Assembly: GCA_028112705.1 (NCBI GenBank)
Contig: JAOGYN010000004.1
Coordinates: forward strand, 1-64,000
Source: GCA-002712045 sp028112705
GTDB taxonomy: Bacteria > Pseudomonadota > Alphaproteobacteria > Rhodobacterales > Rhodobacteraceae
Direction of reading: 5' to 3'
Length of the DNA stretch: 64,000 bases
The translations under genes were made by a program, and so were the position numbers. The notes beneath the pieces were generated by a model. That model worked only from the letters and a program-made list of their open reading frames with translations. It searched no databases and had not been told where the DNA came from. This document shows positions 1 to 9,793 of this stretch, one piece after another; the first letter of the stretch is position 1, and every line of letters starts with the position of its first letter.

Positions 1-1
1 T

Positions 2-1183
2 ATCATTGCTGCAATTTTTGAAAGTGCTGGTGCTTTACTAGCAGGGGGTGATGTTGTTGGCACCATCTCGAAAGGCATTATTGATCCAAGTTATGTTTCA
101 GATCCAAAGATATTTATTTGGGCGATGTTTGCCGCTCTTTTGTCTGCTGCTCTCTGGGTTAATCTAGCCACTTGGGTTGGAGCGCCAGTATCAACGACCC
201 ATTCAATTGTGGGTGGTGTTATGGGCGCAGGTATAGCCGCCGCTGGTATGGAAGCAGTTAACTGGCCTAAAATGAGTCAAATTGCAGCAAGCTGGGTAAT
301 TTCACCAGTTCTTGGAGGATTAATAGCTGCTTTATTTTTATGGTTTATAAAATCACAAGTTTCAGACAAACAAGATAAAATAGGTGCAGCCAGACGGTGG
401 GTGCCATTGCTTATCGCTATAATGGCAGGTGCTTTCGCTGCATACTTGTCAGTGAAAGGTTTAAAGAAAATTGTCAAAATTGATCTTGACACAGCACTTT
501 TAATTGGCGCTGCGACACTAGCGATTTTTTATCTAATAACAAAACCATTAATCTACAAACAGTCAGAGGGGATGGAAAATACAAAAAAATCTGTAAGAAG
601 TTTATTTAAGATTCCATTGATATTTGCAGCCGCTTTATTATCGTTTGCTCACGGCGCCAATGACGTAGCAAATGCAATAGGACCATTAGCGGCTATCGTC
701 CATACTGCTCAAGCTGGAGAGGTTATAGCCAAGGTTTCAATACCAATTTGGGTTATGGTGATTGGCGCATTTGGCCTATCTTTTGGATTGTTACTATTTG
801 GACCCAAATTAATACGAATGGTAGGTGAGCAAATTACAAGATTAAACCCACTGAGAGCGTATTGCGTAGCTTTGTCAGCAGCTATAACTGTGATAGTAGC
901 TTCATGGCTTGCATTACCAGTTAGTTCCACACATATAGCCGTTGGCGCTATTTTTGGGGTTGGCTTTTTTAGGGAACTTCACTGGCGATTAACTTCGAGT
1001 AAAAAAGATTTAACGGCTATAAAAGAAAAAGAAATAGTAAAAGCGGGCTCAAAAAAGAGAATGCATCGAAAGCTTGTAAGACGTTCTCATTTCCTTACCA
1101 TAATTGCAGCATGGATTATAACTGTTCCTGCAGCAGCCTTGCTATCTGGGATTTTATTTTTAGCACTCAACAATCTTACATAA
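2..1183 (+). CDS. Inorganic phosphate transporter, PiT family (5' end cut by window)
   Basis: This is the C-terminal 393 residues of a low-affinity phosphate permease of the PiT/Pho-4 family, which carries metal-phosphate or phosphate with protons across the inner membrane. The reading frame is already open at base 2, so the gene starts outside the window. Both family repeats are visible: GAPVSTTHSIVGG in the first half, and GANDVANAIGPLAA with PVSSTHIAVGAIFG in the second. The rest is mostly hydrophobic helices with a charged cytoplasmic loop (about residues 315-345) before the last helix. No PhoU-like partner follows; a separately started MFS gene lies 133 bases downstream. The family call is firm, but the ion coupled to transport cannot be read from the sequence. 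Confidence 0.93.
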   Translation: MIAAIFESAGALLAGGDVVGTISKGIIDPSYVSDPKIFIWAMFAALLSAALWVNLATWVGAPVSTTHSIVGGVMGAGIAAAGMEAVNWPKMSQIAASWVISPVLGGLIAALFLWFIKSQVSDKQDKIGAARRWVPLLIAIMAGAFAAYLSVKGLKKIVKIDLDTALLIGAATLAIFYLITKPLIYKQSEGMENTKKSVRSLFKIPLIFAAALLSFAHGANDVANAIGPLAAIVHTAQAGEVIAKVSIPIWVMVIGAFGLSFGLLLFGPKLIRMVGEQITRLNPLRAYCVALSAAITVIVASWLALPVSSTHIAVGAIFGVGFFRELHWRLTSSKKDLTAIKEKEIVKAGSKKRMHRKLVRRSHFLTIIAAWIITVPAAALLSGILFLALNNLT

Positions 1184-1316
1184 TTAAAGTTAAGTTTCAG
1201 ATTGTTCAAAATAAATTAAGCTGTTAGTCCAAAAATATTAATGTCGACACAAAGAATTAAATTTAATCGGCATTAATAAATCTAACTTATTTAACATTTA
1301 TTTAGGAGCAGGAAGA

Positions 1317-2516
1317 ATGAGAAAAAATCGCCTGCCTTATTGGGAGTTTATAATATTAGTATCAATAATGTTTGGAATGATAGCGTTTGGTACTGATACA
1401 ATGTTGCCAGCCTTTCCAGACATAGCGAAAGACTTAGAGCTTTTAAACGTTAACAAAGCACAGTTAATTATTTCTAGCTTCATTCTTGGAACGGGCCTTG
1501 GGCAATTAATTTCAGGACCAATCTCTGATACATTTGGAAGAAAACCCATAATCACAATTGGCTTAATGATATTTATATTAGCTTGTATCGCTGCTTATTA
1601 TGCAGAAACTTTAGAAATGATGCTCGTTGCTAGGTTTATTCAAGGTTTAGGCATTTCCGCTCCAAGAACCGTTACAATGGCTCTTATTAGGGATTTATAT
1701 TCTGGACGAAAAATGGCTCAAGTTATGTCGCTCGCGATGGCCATATTTGTACTAGTTCCAGCTTTAGCACCTTCAATTGGACAATTATTATTTATTAACT
1801 TTGGTTGGCGATCAATATATATGGCGTTTATTGCATTCGCATTAATTGGACTGCTTTGGCTAAATCTACGACAGCCTGAAACATTGCTATTTGAGCAAAG
1901 AAAGAAACTTAGTTCAACTGAATTTATAAGTGCGTTTAAGGTAGTCATTACAAACACTGCAGTCGTCAAGTACACCGTTACCTTAGCACTCGGCTTTGGT
2001 GCTCTTTTTGGATACCTTAATTCAGCCCAGCAGATATTTGTCGATACTCTTGGAGCAGGTATGAAATTCCCAATGTATTTTGCGATTATTTCAATACTTG
2101 CTGCACCAGCTAGTTTTATGAATGCCGCTTTAGTTATGAAGTATGGAATGAAATTGTTGGCCACTATAGGTTTTGCACTACAAATTATTTTTGCAATTAT
2201 AACTATCTTAATAATTAACCAAGACTTCATATCCATGGAGTGGTTGCTGGTGATTTTTATTAGTTGGTCAGTAATAGCTTTCTTTCTAAAAGGTTTATAT
2301 TTTGGTAATTTGAACGCTTTAGCTATGGAACCAATGGGTGAAATAGCAGGCATGGCATCAGCTATAATTGGTGCGTCTGCCACGATGTTGGGGATCTTAA
2401 TAGCCATTCCAATTGGACTGGCCTTTAATGGGACTGCTACCCCCGTGTTGTTTGGTTATATTACTTGCTCAAGCTTAGCGCTTATTTTGATGTTAACAGA
2501 ATCAAACAACAATTAA
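1317..2516 (+). CDS. MFS multidrug efflux transporter, Bcr/CflA family
   Basis: A 399-residue integral membrane protein with about twelve hydrophobic segments. The start is supported by AGGAG at 1304-1308, nine bases before the ATG. The loop after the second helix has the MFS motif A form (GPISDTFGRKP), and the N-terminal helix contains TDTMLPAFPDI, both typical of the Bcr/CflA subgroup of proton-driven drug exporters. It stands alone, and its end converges on the YghU-like gene 47 bases away. The substrate is unknown; bicyclomycin, sulfonamides or dipeptides are exported by studied relatives. Codon use looks like that of its neighbours. Confidence 0.88.
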   Translation: MRKNRLPYWEFIILVSIMFGMIAFGTDTMLPAFPDIAKDLELLNVNKAQLIISSFILGTGLGQLISGPISDTFGRKPIITIGLMIFILACIAAYYAETLEMMLVARFIQGLGISAPRTVTMALIRDLYSGRKMAQVMSLAMAIFVLVPALAPSIGQLLFINFGWRSIYMAFIAFALIGLLWLNLRQPETLLFEQRKKLSSTEFISAFKVVITNTAVVKYTVTLALGFGALFGYLNSAQQIFVDTLGAGMKFPMYFAIISILAAPASFMNAALVMKYGMKLLATIGFALQIIFAIITILIINQDFISMEWLLVIFISWSVIAFFLKGLYFGNLNALAMEPMGEIAGMASAIIGASATMLGILIAIPIGLAFNGTATPVLFGYITCSSLALILMLTESNNN

Positions 2517-2563
2517 CTTCAGTAAAAAAATATCTGATATTAGTTACTACATTATAACACACA

Positions 2564-3424
2564 TCAAACAAATTTATCTTGGGTTCGCTTTTCAAAATCA
2601 CTAGCATCATGTCGTTCCCATAATTGAACCTCTAATCTCCCCGAAGTTTTATTAACCATACGTCCTCGCTTAACTGCAGGCCGAGCGTTGATTTCTTTAG
2701 CCCAACGCCTAACATTCTTGTATGATGTTACATCCAAGAACTCTCCACTATCATAAAGGCGATATAAAACTAATTGGCCATACCATGCCCAAATTGCCAT
2801 ATCTGCAATGGTATACTCATCGCCACAAATAAACTCTCTCTCACTCAAGTTATGATCAAGAACATCTAATTGTCGCTTAACTTCCATGGCAAAACGGTTG
2901 ATTGGGTATTCAAATTTTTCTGGTGCATATGAATAAAAGTGTCCAAATCCTCCACCTAAATATGGTGCGCTAGCCATCTGCCAAAATAACCAAGAGAGCA
3001 TCTCGGCCCTCTGCTCGGGGCCCTTACATAAAAATGCATCAAACTTTTCAGCAAGGTATAACAGAATAGCACCTGATTCAAAAATGCGAATAGGTGTTCC
3101 AAGGCTATGATCTGCAAAGGTTGGGATTTTAGAATTCGGATTAAGCTCTACAAAACCACTTCCAAATTGGTTACCATCAATTTTTACCAACCAAGCATCA
3201 TATTCAGCACCTTCAAATCCTAATGCTAATAACTCCTCAAGCAATATAGTAATTTTGACCCCGTTTGGTGTCGCTAACGAATATAATTGCAAAGGGTGTT
3301 TTCCAATAGGAAGTATTTTCTGATGAGTTGCGCCAGCTATAGGCCTATTCGTTTTGGCAAATGTACCGCCACTTTCCTGGTCCCATTTCCAAACATCTGG
3401 AGGAATGTATGAATTATTGCTCAT
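2564..3424 (-). CDS. yghU: Glutathione-S-transferase-like disulfide-bond reductase, YghU type
   Basis: A 286-residue soluble protein that matches the Escherichia coli YghU pattern almost throughout: GATHQKILPIGKHPLQLYSL, then TPNGVKITILLEELL, NPNSKIP in the thioredoxin-fold half, FESGAILLYLAEKF, and the helical C-terminal half ending near ERHDASDFE. YghU binds two glutathione molecules and reduces disulfides. The frame is open upstream to 3487, but the ATG at 3424 gives the usual N-terminus (SNNSYIPPDVW) and has an AAAAGGT element before it, so I chose that start. It is monocistronic and convergent with the MFS gene. Confidence 0.9.
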   Translation of the reverse strand: MSNNSYIPPDVWKWDQESGGTFAKTNRPIAGATHQKILPIGKHPLQLYSLATPNGVKITILLEELLALGFEGAEYDAWLVKIDGNQFGSGFVELNPNSKIPTFADHSLGTPIRIFESGAILLYLAEKFDAFLCKGPEQRAEMLSWLFWQMASAPYLGGGFGHFYSYAPEKFEYPINRFAMEVKRQLDVLDHNLSEREFICGDEYTIADMAIWAWYGQLVLYRLYDSGEFLDVTSYKNVRRWAKEINARPAVKRGRMVNKTSGRLEVQLWERHDASDFEKRTQDKFV

Positions 3425-3582
3425 GTTACAAATACCTTTTTTAAAATAATAGAAACAACATTCTATTATGCTGAGTAATACATGCAATATTTAGAATTAA
3501 AATACCATTGAGATTTTTAGTAAATTTCTAAAGCAGTAATTTGCTCAAAAAAAACTAATACTTGATTTTAAAAAATATATAA

Positions 3583-3801
3583 GTGAATATAAACTATAAA
3601 AATAATCTGGCAAAAAGTCAGAATGCAGTTGAGGCACATATGTTTATTATAGAAATAATTTATCTTCGTTTTACGGAGGTGTTTACTTCATTATTAATTT
3701 CAATAGCTCTTTTTTACGTAATTACTTTAGCATTAGAAAAGCAAAGTACTCATATTGAGAGTTTCGAGTTATCTGAAATTTATATAGTCGATGAGAATTA
3801 A
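3583..3801 (+). CDS. Possible small membrane protein (doubtful)
   Basis: A 72-codon frame starting with GTG (or an internal ATG at 3640, giving 53 residues) lies alone in the 435-base gap between the YghU-like gene and the uronate-dehydrogenase-like gene. It would encode one hydrophobic helix (about residues 33-51) followed by an acidic tail. There is no clear ribosome binding site at the GTG and I recognise no family. In such AT-rich sequence a frame of this length can occur by chance. Nothing else is visible in the gap. Confidence 0.25.
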   Translation: MNINYKNNLAKSQNAVEAHMFIIEIIYLRFTEVFTSLLISIALFYVITLALEKQSTHIESFELSEIYIVDEN

Positions 3802-3859
3802 CGCTTAATCTATTGTCCAAATAAGGACATAAATTAATCAAAGGTATGCATAAAAAGAT

Positions 3860-4696
3860 TTAATTAATCTTTTTATCGTCAACTATTTGCATGATAGCCT
3901 TGCCACTTTGGCCAAGCTCGACCGCTGCAAATGGTCCACCATGAAAGATTTGAGCACGATCATTCTTATCTACCTTGTTCGCATTTTTCAAAATTTTATC
4001 AGCATATTGCTCTGCATTATCTTTGGGTTTATATCCTAAAAAACTAGCTTCACTGTTATCAACAGGAGTGCGATCATTATTAGAAACTCCATAAATAATA
4101 CTGAACCCTGTAGTGGGGGCATCAATTGCTCTTTTGACCAACAATATTAAATCATCATAACTTAACCAACTCCCTAGAGCCCTACTACTGGTAACCTTAG
4201 CACAAGATAAAATACGTAAACAAACCGCTTCAACTTGTTTTTTATCCCAATATAAACTGGCCAGGTCCTCAGCAAAACACTTGGCTAAACCATAAAATGT
4301 ATCTGGTCTGTGAGGAACATTAATGCCTATGTATTCATTTTTTGGGTACATACCCACAGCATGTATGGAACTAGCATAAATCACTCGATTAACGTGATTA
4401 CGAGCAGCAGCTTCCCAAACGTTATAAGCCCCAATAATATTAGAACTTAATATCTCATCAAAAGTATCTTCATCACTAAGAGCACCAAAATGCACAATCA
4501 TTTCAGCACCGTCCATTAACGCATTAACCTCATCAAAATTAGCCAAATCTGCTTTAATGTAAGTTTCTCCAGAATAAGTACTACCTATTCCCTCAACCAA
4601 ATCTGTCGAAACTAAATTATCACAAAGTTCTGATAAAGGTTCTCTTAAATAAGAGCCTAAACGACCGGCAGCTCCAGTTAAAACAAGTTTTTTCAT
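3860..4696 (-). CDS. NAD-dependent epimerase/dehydratase, uronate dehydrogenase-like
   Basis: A 278-residue extended short-chain dehydrogenase. The NAD-binding loop is at the N-terminus (TGAAGRLGSYL), a second Rossmann motif reads VHFGALS, and the catalytic Tyr/Lys pair lies in YGLAKCFAEDLA. The length and motifs (GAAGRLG, NIIGAYNVWEAA, LGYKPKDNAE near the end) resemble Agrobacterium uronate dehydrogenase, which oxidises galacturonate or glucuronate to the aldarolactone. It is the last gene of the five-gene minus-strand operon, 33 bases after the FAD oxidoreductase. The operon context does not obviously concern sugars, so the real substrate may be another hydroxy compound. The family is sure; the substrate is an inference. 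Confidence 0.82.
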   Translation of the reverse strand: MKKLVLTGAAGRLGSYLREPLSELCDNLVSTDLVEGIGSTYSGETYIKADLANFDEVNALMDGAEMIVHFGALSDEDTFDEILSSNIIGAYNVWEAAARNHVNRVIYASSIHAVGMYPKNEYIGINVPHRPDTFYGLAKCFAEDLASLYWDKKQVEAVCLRILSCAKVTSSRALGSWLSYDDLILLVKRAIDAPTTGFSIIYGVSNNDRTPVDNSEASFLGYKPKDNAEQYADKILKNANKVDKNDRAQIFHGGPFAAVELGQSGKAIMQIVDDKKIN

Positions 4697-4729
4697 TATA
4701 ATTTCCCCGTGATGATATAAATCTAAAGT

Positions 4730-5959
4730 TTAAATTATTGCTTCTTCCAAAAATGGTTCGTTTTTTAAAACGCGATCATAGCTAAAAGATGACAAATCAA
4801 GATTTTGGTAGGTTCCATAAATCAATAATTCAGACATGCCACGACCCATAGCGGGTGCTTGCTGCAACCCATGCCCTGAAAACCCATTCATAAACATAAA
4901 GTTATTCACTTCTGAATGAGGGCCTATGATAGCATTTTGATCCAAGGTATTAAAAGCATAGTGCCCAACCCATTCAGTCACAATTTTAATTGATTCAAAC
5001 GCTGGAATACGATTGGCAATAATAGGCCAAACATAATCTTCCCAAAGGTTAGGATCCATGGAAAAATCATCAAAATCTGCCTGAACATCAGAAAACCCTT
5101 TACTACCTGCCAAATAAGTCTTTGGCCCCTCTTGACGGACATGAATGCCCGAAGGATCTATAGTCAAGGGCAAGTCTCGTTCGAGAGGGTGTTCTGCAGA
5201 AAATACCCAAGTATAGCGTTTCCTGGGTTCCACCGGTATTTTTATACCAAGCATTTCTGTTACTTTTGAAGCACGTGGACCAGCCGCATTTACCACTGCC
5301 CCACAGCTTATTACTTCACCCGACTTCAAGCTTATACTGTCCACCATGGTGCCATTAGAATTCTTATTAATTCCCACAACTTCATTTGAAATATACTCAA
5401 TACCTCTATTTACCGAAGATCGGCGCAGCCAATCAAATACTGTCCCACCGTCCCAATAACCTTCATCAATGGTATTTATGCTGCCCAAGAATATATCTTC
5501 TACATTGTAAAATGGATATTCACTTTTTATTTCATCAGGAGTCATTAAGGTTGTACCAGCACCAGCTTGTAATTGAGTTTTCTGAATAGTGCGTAAAGAC
5601 TCAGCCTTATCTTCACTATTAGCTAAATACATATATCCATAATTCTGTATATTTAATGTTGGAATTCTATCATCATCCCCTAAATACCTTCGAAAGTTTT
5701 TAACAAAATCCGCTGTGAATTGTGAAATTCTAATGTTTAATTCACGGCTAAATTGCTGCCTAATACAAGAATTAGTTCGCGCAGTTGAGCTAAATTCGTA
5801 ACTTGGATCTTTTTCAACAATCAAAACTGAACCATTAAAATCTTTATTATTGGATAGAAACCACGCTGCAGCTGTACCCATTATCGCACCACCAATAATT
5901 ACAATATCATAATTAGATTTTCTTGGTATACTTTCCCCCAAATGACTACTCAAGATCAC
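4730..5959 (-). CDS. FAD-dependent oxidoreductase, DAO/sarcosine oxidase-like family
   Basis: A 409-residue flavoprotein of the D-amino-acid oxidase (DAO) fold. The ADP-binding fold is at about residues 19-36 (DIVIIGGAIMGTAAAWFL), and the C-terminal FAD motif reads NGFSGHGLQQAPAMG. Members oxidise secondary or primary amines such as sarcosine, glycine or opine-like compounds. The first codons overlap the end of HyuB by four bases (ATGA), so the two are probably translationally coupled. In this operon it may process the N-substituted amino acid released by the amidohydrolase and oxoprolinase-type enzymes. That role is inference; I see no separate dehydrogenase subunits. Confidence 0.87.
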   Translation of the reverse strand: MILSSHLGESIPRKSNYDIVIIGGAIMGTAAAWFLSNNKDFNGSVLIVEKDPSYEFSSTARTNSCIRQQFSRELNIRISQFTADFVKNFRRYLGDDDRIPTLNIQNYGYMYLANSEDKAESLRTIQKTQLQAGAGTTLMTPDEIKSEYPFYNVEDIFLGSINTIDEGYWDGGTVFDWLRRSSVNRGIEYISNEVVGINKNSNGTMVDSISLKSGEVISCGAVVNAAGPRASKVTEMLGIKIPVEPRKRYTWVFSAEHPLERDLPLTIDPSGIHVRQEGPKTYLAGSKGFSDVQADFDDFSMDPNLWEDYVWPIIANRIPAFESIKIVTEWVGHYAFNTLDQNAIIGPHSEVNNFMFMNGFSGHGLQQAPAMGRGMSELLIYGTYQNLDLSSFSYDRVLKNEPFLEEAII

Positions 5960-7659
5960 ACCTCTTTCTTATTAGGAAAGTTTATTTTATTAAAAAATTC
6001 TTCATTATTAAAATTATGATATTTGGAGGCATATTCTGGTGTTATGAAGCCCATTCGAAGATCTGATTTAACTTGGTCTAAATCACGTTTCAAAGGGTCT
6101 CCATAACCAGCACCTCCTGGAAATGCCATTTTAACCTTTAGCCCATAAGGCACAGATTGTTTGCCTTTTCCTTTTAACAATTTTCCGTCATCAAGGGATA
6201 GCTTTGTCACAGCACCATTACACCCACCGCGGCGCCCTCTAGCAGGATATTTTAGACGATCAAACATTGCTTGAATATCAAATTCGAACCCCTCTCTCGA
6301 GCCAACCTCCATAAGCTGACCTAATCCACCACGAAATGTCCCAGCACCTCCACTATCAGGACGTAACTCTTTTCGCCAAATAATTATTGGACCAACTTGT
6401 TCAGTAACCTCAACTGGCATGGTCATAACACCTGATGGAAAAGCTGTGGCATTCATACCATCTAACGTAGGTCTCGCTCCAGAACCTCCAGAATTAAATG
6501 TTAAAACCTCTGCACGAGACACTTGATTGGTTAAATTTGAACATGCTTTTGCTCTTAAGGAAATTTGGAAATTACATAAACACCCAGCTCCCTCAGCAGG
6601 AACCGTATTAGGTAATAATTTGTCTAATGCATCATATATGGCATCTGGCAACATATGACCTATCACATGCCTTAATGCTACAGGAGCAGGATGAATTGCA
6701 TTAACAATTGAACCTTCGCTCGCCACGACTTCAAATGGTTCTAATGACGCTGCATTGTTTGGAATATCAGGCGCTATAGCACATTTCAGAGCATAACAAG
6801 AGTAAGCTTTAGTATAAACTAAAGGAACATTTATACCTTTTTTGTCAATTCCCGAAGTGCCCGACCAATCGCAAATAACTCGATCATTTTTTATAGTTAT
6901 TCCAACATGTAAATTGACAGCCTTTTCGTACCCATCAATCGTCATTGATCCCTCAGCAAATCCAGTTTGTAATGAATTAATACATTGTAAAGTGGCCTTT
7001 AATGAGTTTGTTAAAATAAAATTAGCAATATCATTAAGGTTGTTAATTTCAAATTCATTCATCATGGAATTTAGACGTCGATACCCAATTTCATTAGAAG
7101 TTGCGAGAGCATGAATATCACCAATTAGCTGATCTGGCTCACGAACGTTAGCTCTAAGCATAGTGATCAAAGTTTTATCAACCTCACCAGAAGCAATAAA
7201 TTTCATTATTGGAATATAAATACCTTCTTCATAAATAGAATTGGCATCAGCACCAAACCCCCGACCACCGATATCCACAACATGGGCTGTACAAGCAAAA
7301 AAGCTAACAAGCTTATTCTTAAAAAATACTGGTGTCACAACCGTTATATCATGTAAATGCCCAGTCCCTTCCCATGGGTCATTCGTTATATATACATCAC
7401 CTTCCAAAATACTTTTCAAACCAATCTTACGAATAAAATGTGAGACAGAATCAGCCATCGCATTAACGTGCCCTGGCGTCCCAGTGACCGCTTGTGCCAG
7501 CATTTTACCCTCTGCATTATAAACTCCAGCAGAGAGATCACCCGCCTCTCTGACAGATGTTGAAAAAGCTGTTCGAATAAGTGCCTGAGCCTGCTCTTCA
7601 ACTATAGAAATTAATCTATTCCACATTACTTGATGAGCTACATTCGACATTTTAGTCAT
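5956..7659 (-). CDS. hyuB: Hydantoinase/oxoprolinase family protein, B subunit
   Basis: A 567-residue protein of the hydantoinase B/oxoprolinase family. Typical blocks are GTPGHVNAMADSV, ITNDPWEGTGHLHD (metal and active-site region), and the glycine-rich C-terminal stretch RGGLGQLMEVGSREG. With HyuA it usually forms an ATP-dependent enzyme that opens cyclic amides such as hydantoins or 5-oxoproline, or carboxylates ketones in the related acetone and acetophenone carboxylases. It overlaps HyuA by eight bases and the next gene by four. A downstream Met at residue 4 is an alternative start. No carboxylase gamma subunit is nearby, which favours a cyclic amide substrate. Confidence 0.9.
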   Translation of the reverse strand: MTKMSNVAHQVMWNRLISIVEEQAQALIRTAFSTSVREAGDLSAGVYNAEGKMLAQAVTGTPGHVNAMADSVSHFIRKIGLKSILEGDVYITNDPWEGTGHLHDITVVTPVFFKNKLVSFFACTAHVVDIGGRGFGADANSIYEEGIYIPIMKFIASGEVDKTLITMLRANVREPDQLIGDIHALATSNEIGYRRLNSMMNEFEINNLNDIANFILTNSLKATLQCINSLQTGFAEGSMTIDGYEKAVNLHVGITIKNDRVICDWSGTSGIDKKGINVPLVYTKAYSCYALKCAIAPDIPNNAASLEPFEVVASEGSIVNAIHPAPVALRHVIGHMLPDAIYDALDKLLPNTVPAEGAGCLCNFQISLRAKACSNLTNQVSRAEVLTFNSGGSGARPTLDGMNATAFPSGVMTMPVEVTEQVGPIIIWRKELRPDSGGAGTFRGGLGQLMEVGSREGFEFDIQAMFDRLKYPARGRRGGCNGAVTKLSLDDGKLLKGKGKQSVPYGLKVKMAFPGGAGYGDPLKRDLDQVKSDLRMGFITPEYASKYHNFNNEEFFNKINFPNKKEV

Positions 7660-9793
7660 TTAAAGCTCCTGAAGACAGCAACAGATCCTCGATCGAATTT
7701 TTCCTATGATCCATTCTTAAATCCAAACATCCATCATTTCGAACTACTGCTGAAAAACTACATGACACTATGGTTGCCGTCTCTTTTTCAGTGATTACTG
7801 CTGGACCAGCTAACCAGGAATTTTTAGTAAGTTCATCTCTGTTTACTTGCATTGCATCGACGTTTTGACTGCGCCCAGCATCAAAAATTGAACGATGATC
7901 TTCAAAAGAAACTTTATTGATCTCTTCAATATCAGGCTCAGCATTATTTTTTGGTAGTAGCGTAAATGTATTGACTGCCCAAACGGTGATTTCAATTTTC
8001 ATACCAGAGACTGATCGACCAAAAAGATTTATGTATTCCTCTTCAAATCTATTTTGAAAGGCTTCCTTTGTTGGATTATTTATTTCTTTCTTTGTAAATT
8101 TAATAGGTATTTCCCAACCTTGCCCAGAATAACGCATGTAAACTTTAAAGTCTGAATTTAGCTCAGCATGCTCATCACACGAGCGTACAAAGCGTGACGT
8201 TTCATCCTCCATATCAGTAAATATTTTTTTTGCTAAATCACCATTGAACTCTGGTAATCTCATAAATATTGATCGACTGGCTTCAAAGCTAAAGGGTGCT
8301 TTTAAAAACCCTATTGCAGAACCAACTCCCGCCCCTTTTGGAATCATACACCTTGTTATTCCAATTTTTTCACACAACCTTGATGCATGTAATGGAGCCG
8401 CTCCTCCAAAAGCAATCATCGTATATTCGTTCAAATCTTGTCCATTTTCCACAGCATGAATACGTGCTGCATTAGCCATGTTTTCATCTACAACTTCAGA
8501 AATACCCCAAGCAGATTCATTCGAATCCATTTGTAATTTAGCTCCTACATCACTTTCTATTGCTAGTTTTGCCATTTCTGTTTTCAACACAATTGACCCA
8601 CCAGCAAAGTTTTTTGGATCAAGCTTGCCAAGCAATAAATCAGCATCAGTTACAGTAGGGTTTTCTCCACCTTTACCAAAACATGCTGGCCCTGGATCAG
8701 ATCCTGCACTTTTTGGCCCTACTCTAATTTGACTTAAGGAATCAATAGTAACCAATGAACCTCCCCCTGCTCCTATTTCCACCATGTCAATTACTGGTAT
8801 AGATATTGGGATGCCTGAACCTTTTTTAAAACGATAAGTTCGTGCAACTTCGAAAACTCGACTAGTTTTGGGCGTATAATCATTTATCAAACAAATTTTA
8901 GCAGTTGTACCGCCCATATCAAAACTAAGTACTTTTTTGAGTCCATACTTGGAAGCTATGTCAGCCGCAAACATGGCACCTCCAGCTGGGCCAGATTCAA
9001 CCAACCTAACTGGAAATTCTGCAGCATCTTCAAAAGAAATTATTCCACCCCCTGAGTGCATCAAAAAGGCAGGACAATTTATATGTTTCTCTCTCAACCT
9101 GGCTAGAAACTTGATAAGGTAACTTTTCATTAAAGGCTTAATATAAGCATTGGCAACAGTAGTACTAAACCGTTCATACTCACGAACCTGTGGTGAAACC
9201 TCTGAAGACAGGGAAACCATTATGTTGGGCAATCGGTTTTTAATAGCTTTACGCACCATCTTTTCATGTGAATTATTTGTATAAGAGTGTAAAAATCCTA
9301 CGGCAATACTTTCATAACCATTCCTGCTTAGTTCACTTATCAAATCCTCCAACTCTTCTATATCAAGTGGGATCAATATTTGACCTTGAGCGTCTACTCT
9401 TTCTTTCAACACGTAACGCTGATCTCTTGGTAAAAGTGGCTCAGGTAAGCATAGATTAAGATCATATTGTTCAAACCTACTTTCCGTTCGCATCTCTATG
9501 ACATCACGAAATCCCTCGGTAGTAATTAAAGCCGTTTTAGCACCATTTCGTTCTATCAAAGCATTTGTTGCTAAAGTTGTACCATGTATTACTTGCGTCA
9601 AGTCACTAAGTGCAATTCCTGCTTCTAAACATACTACTTCAATACCTTCTATTATAGCAGCCACAGGGTTTTCTTTATTAGTTAGAACTTTCGTAGAATA
9701 ATGACTTGATTTTGTTTCCAAAACCACATCAGTAAAAGTACCCCCAATATCGACCCCCAATCTATTGTTATTAGGTTTTGCGGAAATACTCAC
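7652..9793 (-). CDS. hyuA: Hydantoinase/oxoprolinase family protein, A (ATPase-fold) subunit
   Basis: A 713-residue partner of HyuB. It begins with an ASKHA-type phosphate loop (LGVDIGGTFTDVVLE, residues 12-26), has IHGTTLATNALIERNGAKT as the second conserved block, and FDMGGTTAKICLI as the second phosphate-binding motif near residue 295. The C-terminal domain is the usual oxoprolinase-type extension. These proteins use ATP to activate a ring amide or a ketone. The start overlaps the amidohydrolase stop by four bases and the end overlaps HyuB, so all three are likely made together. The exact substrate cannot be read. Confidence 0.91.
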   Translation of the reverse strand: MSISAKPNNNRLGVDIGGTFTDVVLETKSSHYSTKVLTNKENPVAAIIEGIEVVCLEAGIALSDLTQVIHGTTLATNALIERNGAKTALITTEGFRDVIEMRTESRFEQYDLNLCLPEPLLPRDQRYVLKERVDAQGQILIPLDIEELEDLISELSRNGYESIAVGFLHSYTNNSHEKMVRKAIKNRLPNIMVSLSSEVSPQVREYERFSTTVANAYIKPLMKSYLIKFLARLREKHINCPAFLMHSGGGIISFEDAAEFPVRLVESGPAGGAMFAADIASKYGLKKVLSFDMGGTTAKICLINDYTPKTSRVFEVARTYRFKKGSGIPISIPVIDMVEIGAGGGSLVTIDSLSQIRVGPKSAGSDPGPACFGKGGENPTVTDADLLLGKLDPKNFAGGSIVLKTEMAKLAIESDVGAKLQMDSNESAWGISEVVDENMANAARIHAVENGQDLNEYTMIAFGGAAPLHASRLCEKIGITRCMIPKGAGVGSAIGFLKAPFSFEASRSIFMRLPEFNGDLAKKIFTDMEDETSRFVRSCDEHAELNSDFKVYMRYSGQGWEIPIKFTKKEINNPTKEAFQNRFEEEYINLFGRSVSGMKIEITVWAVNTFTLLPKNNAEPDIEEINKVSFEDHRSIFDAGRSQNVDAMQVNRDELTKNSWLAGPAVITEKETATIVSCSFSAVVRNDGCLDLRMDHRKNSIEDLLLSSGALND

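Noticed and set aside
1718..2407. Long antisense frame inside the MFS gene
   Set aside because: It is the complement shadow of hydrophobic codons in the efflux gene and has no start signal or family features.
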